Shown here: in pieces, positions 63,454-64,000 of the stretch | Position numbering within the stretch: position 1 is the first letter of the stretch | How the letters are laid out: every line of letters starts with the position of its first letter | Source: an uncultured Chitinophagaceae bacterium | GTDB taxonomy: Bacteria > Bacteroidota > Bacteroidia > Chitinophagales > Chitinophagaceae | Direction: 5' to 3' | DNA: 64,000 nt | Assembly (NCBI GenBank): GCA_937907395.1 | Contig: CALCII010000016.1 | Span: 124,001 to 188,000 of the forward strand | Notes under the pieces: generated by a model | Database searches by the model: none | Seen by the model: the letters and a program-made list of their open reading frames with translations, nothing else | What the model was told of the DNA's origin: nothing | Position numbers and translations under genes: made by a program

Positions 63454-64000
63454 TTATAATTCAATTCCGATTTTTTTCATTAAGATAGAGGCATTCATGC
63501 TTTGGCAGATGCCTCTTTTTAATTTATAATCGAAAAACAATTCTTCCCCGTTTACCTGTACATCAAAATGATAATTATGAATGTTGAGCGGATATTCTGT
63601 TGCGAGGTTGGCCAGCTCCAGGTCATGTGTGGCCAGAAGCCCGGTTGCTTTTTGTTGCAGCAGTTGTTTGATTAATGCTTTGGAACCGGTATGACGATCA
63701 TTGGAATTTGTACCACGTAAAATTTCATCCAGCAAAATAAACACAGGTTCATGATTGTTCACAGCATCGATAATTTGTTTCAGCTTTTTTAATTCTGCAT
63801 AGAAGGTGGAGGTGCTTTCTTCCAGGTTGTCTTTAATGCGCATACTGCTCATTATTTTCAATGGTGTTGCTTTTAATTCTTTGGCGCATACAGGAGCGCC
63901 CATACAGGCAAGCACCATATTCACACCAACAGAGCGAAGGAAGGTGCTTTTGCCGGCCATATTGGATCCGGTGATGAGATTGATTTGTTGTTGTCCGGTT
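63454..64000 (-). CDS. MutS-like ATPase domain protein (5' part beyond window)
   Basis: C-terminal part of a MutS-family ATPase; about 181 residues visible, frame open past the window edge. Seen: Walker A TGSNMAGKSTFLRS, the MSSMRIKDNLEESTSTFYAE loop in place of the MutS SRVGASD-L-x-x-G-x-STF segment, Walker B VFILLDEILRGTNS, and LLATHDLELANLA. The loop MRIKDNLEES and the short tail point to the mismatch-independent MutS-related subgroup rather than MutS1 or MutS2 (no Smr domain after the ATPase). An internal ATG at 63960 lies inside Walker A and is not the start. Function unknown. Confidence 0.85.
   Translation of the reverse strand, partial: TGQQQINLITGSNMAGKSTFLRSVGVNMVLACMGAPVCAKELKATPLKIMSSMRIKDNLEESTSTFYAELKKLKQIIDAVNNHEPVFILLDEILRGTNSNDRHTGSKALIKQLLQQKATGLLATHDLELANLATEYPLNIHNYHFDVQVNGEELFFDYKLKRGICQSMNASILMKKIGIEL

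Noticed and set aside
63454..63960. Treating the MutS-like fragment as a complete 168-residue gene
   Set aside because: The ATG at 63960 lies within Walker A (S-N-M-A-G-K-S-T) and the frame stays open to the window edge.
1..64000. CRISPR arrays, prophage, insertion sequences, rRNA operons
   Set aside because: No regularly spaced repeats, transposase, integrase, phage structural or rRNA sequence was recognised on either strand.

Overview
The window looks like a chromosomal segment of a Bacteroidota member, most likely a Chitinophagia/Chitinophagaceae relative. No rRNA gene is present, so this rests on gene content and signals: many genes sit behind a TAnnTTTG (-7) box, several with TTTG about 19-23 bp upstream; start codons lack Shine-Dalgarno sequences; and clade-typical genes occur (PorQ and a type IX secretion cargo, an HU-CCDC81/SPOR protein, DUF4295 beside rpmG, DUF6702, a CarboxypepD_reg/TonB-type outer-membrane protein, a putative serine palmitoyltransferase). 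Most of the window is housekeeping DNA with high coding density. No phage, IS element, CRISPR array or rRNA was recognised.

Layout. 1-7.2 kb: lipid acyltransferase, GT87-like membrane protein, rpsA, aroK-DUF423, and an orphan 7TM histidine kinase. 7.3-14.5 kb: ftsK, a LolA-like carrier, a coiled-coil periplasmic protein, a putative serine palmitoyltransferase and a PafA-type phosphatase. 14.6-21.4 kb: lon, porQ and the reverse-strand run nusB-DUF1573-yajC-coaE-CPBP protease. 21.5-28.5 kb: a 1357-residue type IX cargo, a lipoprotein, groES-groEL and a 31-codon small ORF boxed in by terminators. 28.5-33.1 kb: dCMP deaminase, YhhN, HU/SPOR, a small membrane protein, an FKBP lipoprotein and sdaA. 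33.2-37.8 kb: a three-gene export system (ABC protein with a non-canonical ATPase, HlyD-type adaptor, TolC-type channel). 37.8-44 kb: small accessory proteins and the M1 peptidase/HupE/DUF6702 group. 44-51.6 kb: phosphohexomutase, pcm, U32 protein plus ferredoxin, a TonB-type receptor and DUF445. 51.6-52.4 kb: tRNA-His, a GIY-YIG ORF and a broken second copy of the tRNA 3' half with terminator. 52.4-56.5 kb: mutS, then trxA, DUF2892, a 29-residue membrane micropeptide and a Crp/Fnr regulator. 56.5-64 kb: rpmB-rpmG-DUF4295, ftsY, a Lys/Ala/Pro histone-like peptide, rpmA-rplU, GH3, dxr, rseP and a MutS-like ATPase cut by the window edge.

Most notable points: (1) the tRNA-His/GIY-YIG cassette, whose ORF stop codon runs into a degenerate copy of the tRNA 3' half that carries a 47-nt double-hairpin insert in the T arm; (2) a GTGA-N6-TCAC palindrome near -40 of the promoter of a micropeptide-DUF2892-thioredoxin operon, directly after the Crp/Fnr gene; (3) an ABC exporter whose signature, Walker B and H-loop are all atypical; (4) a perfect palindrome that exactly fills the 19-bp spacer of the U32/ferredoxin promoter; (5) unlisted small ORFs after groEL and before DUF2892. 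All functional statements come from reading motifs; nothing was checked against a database.
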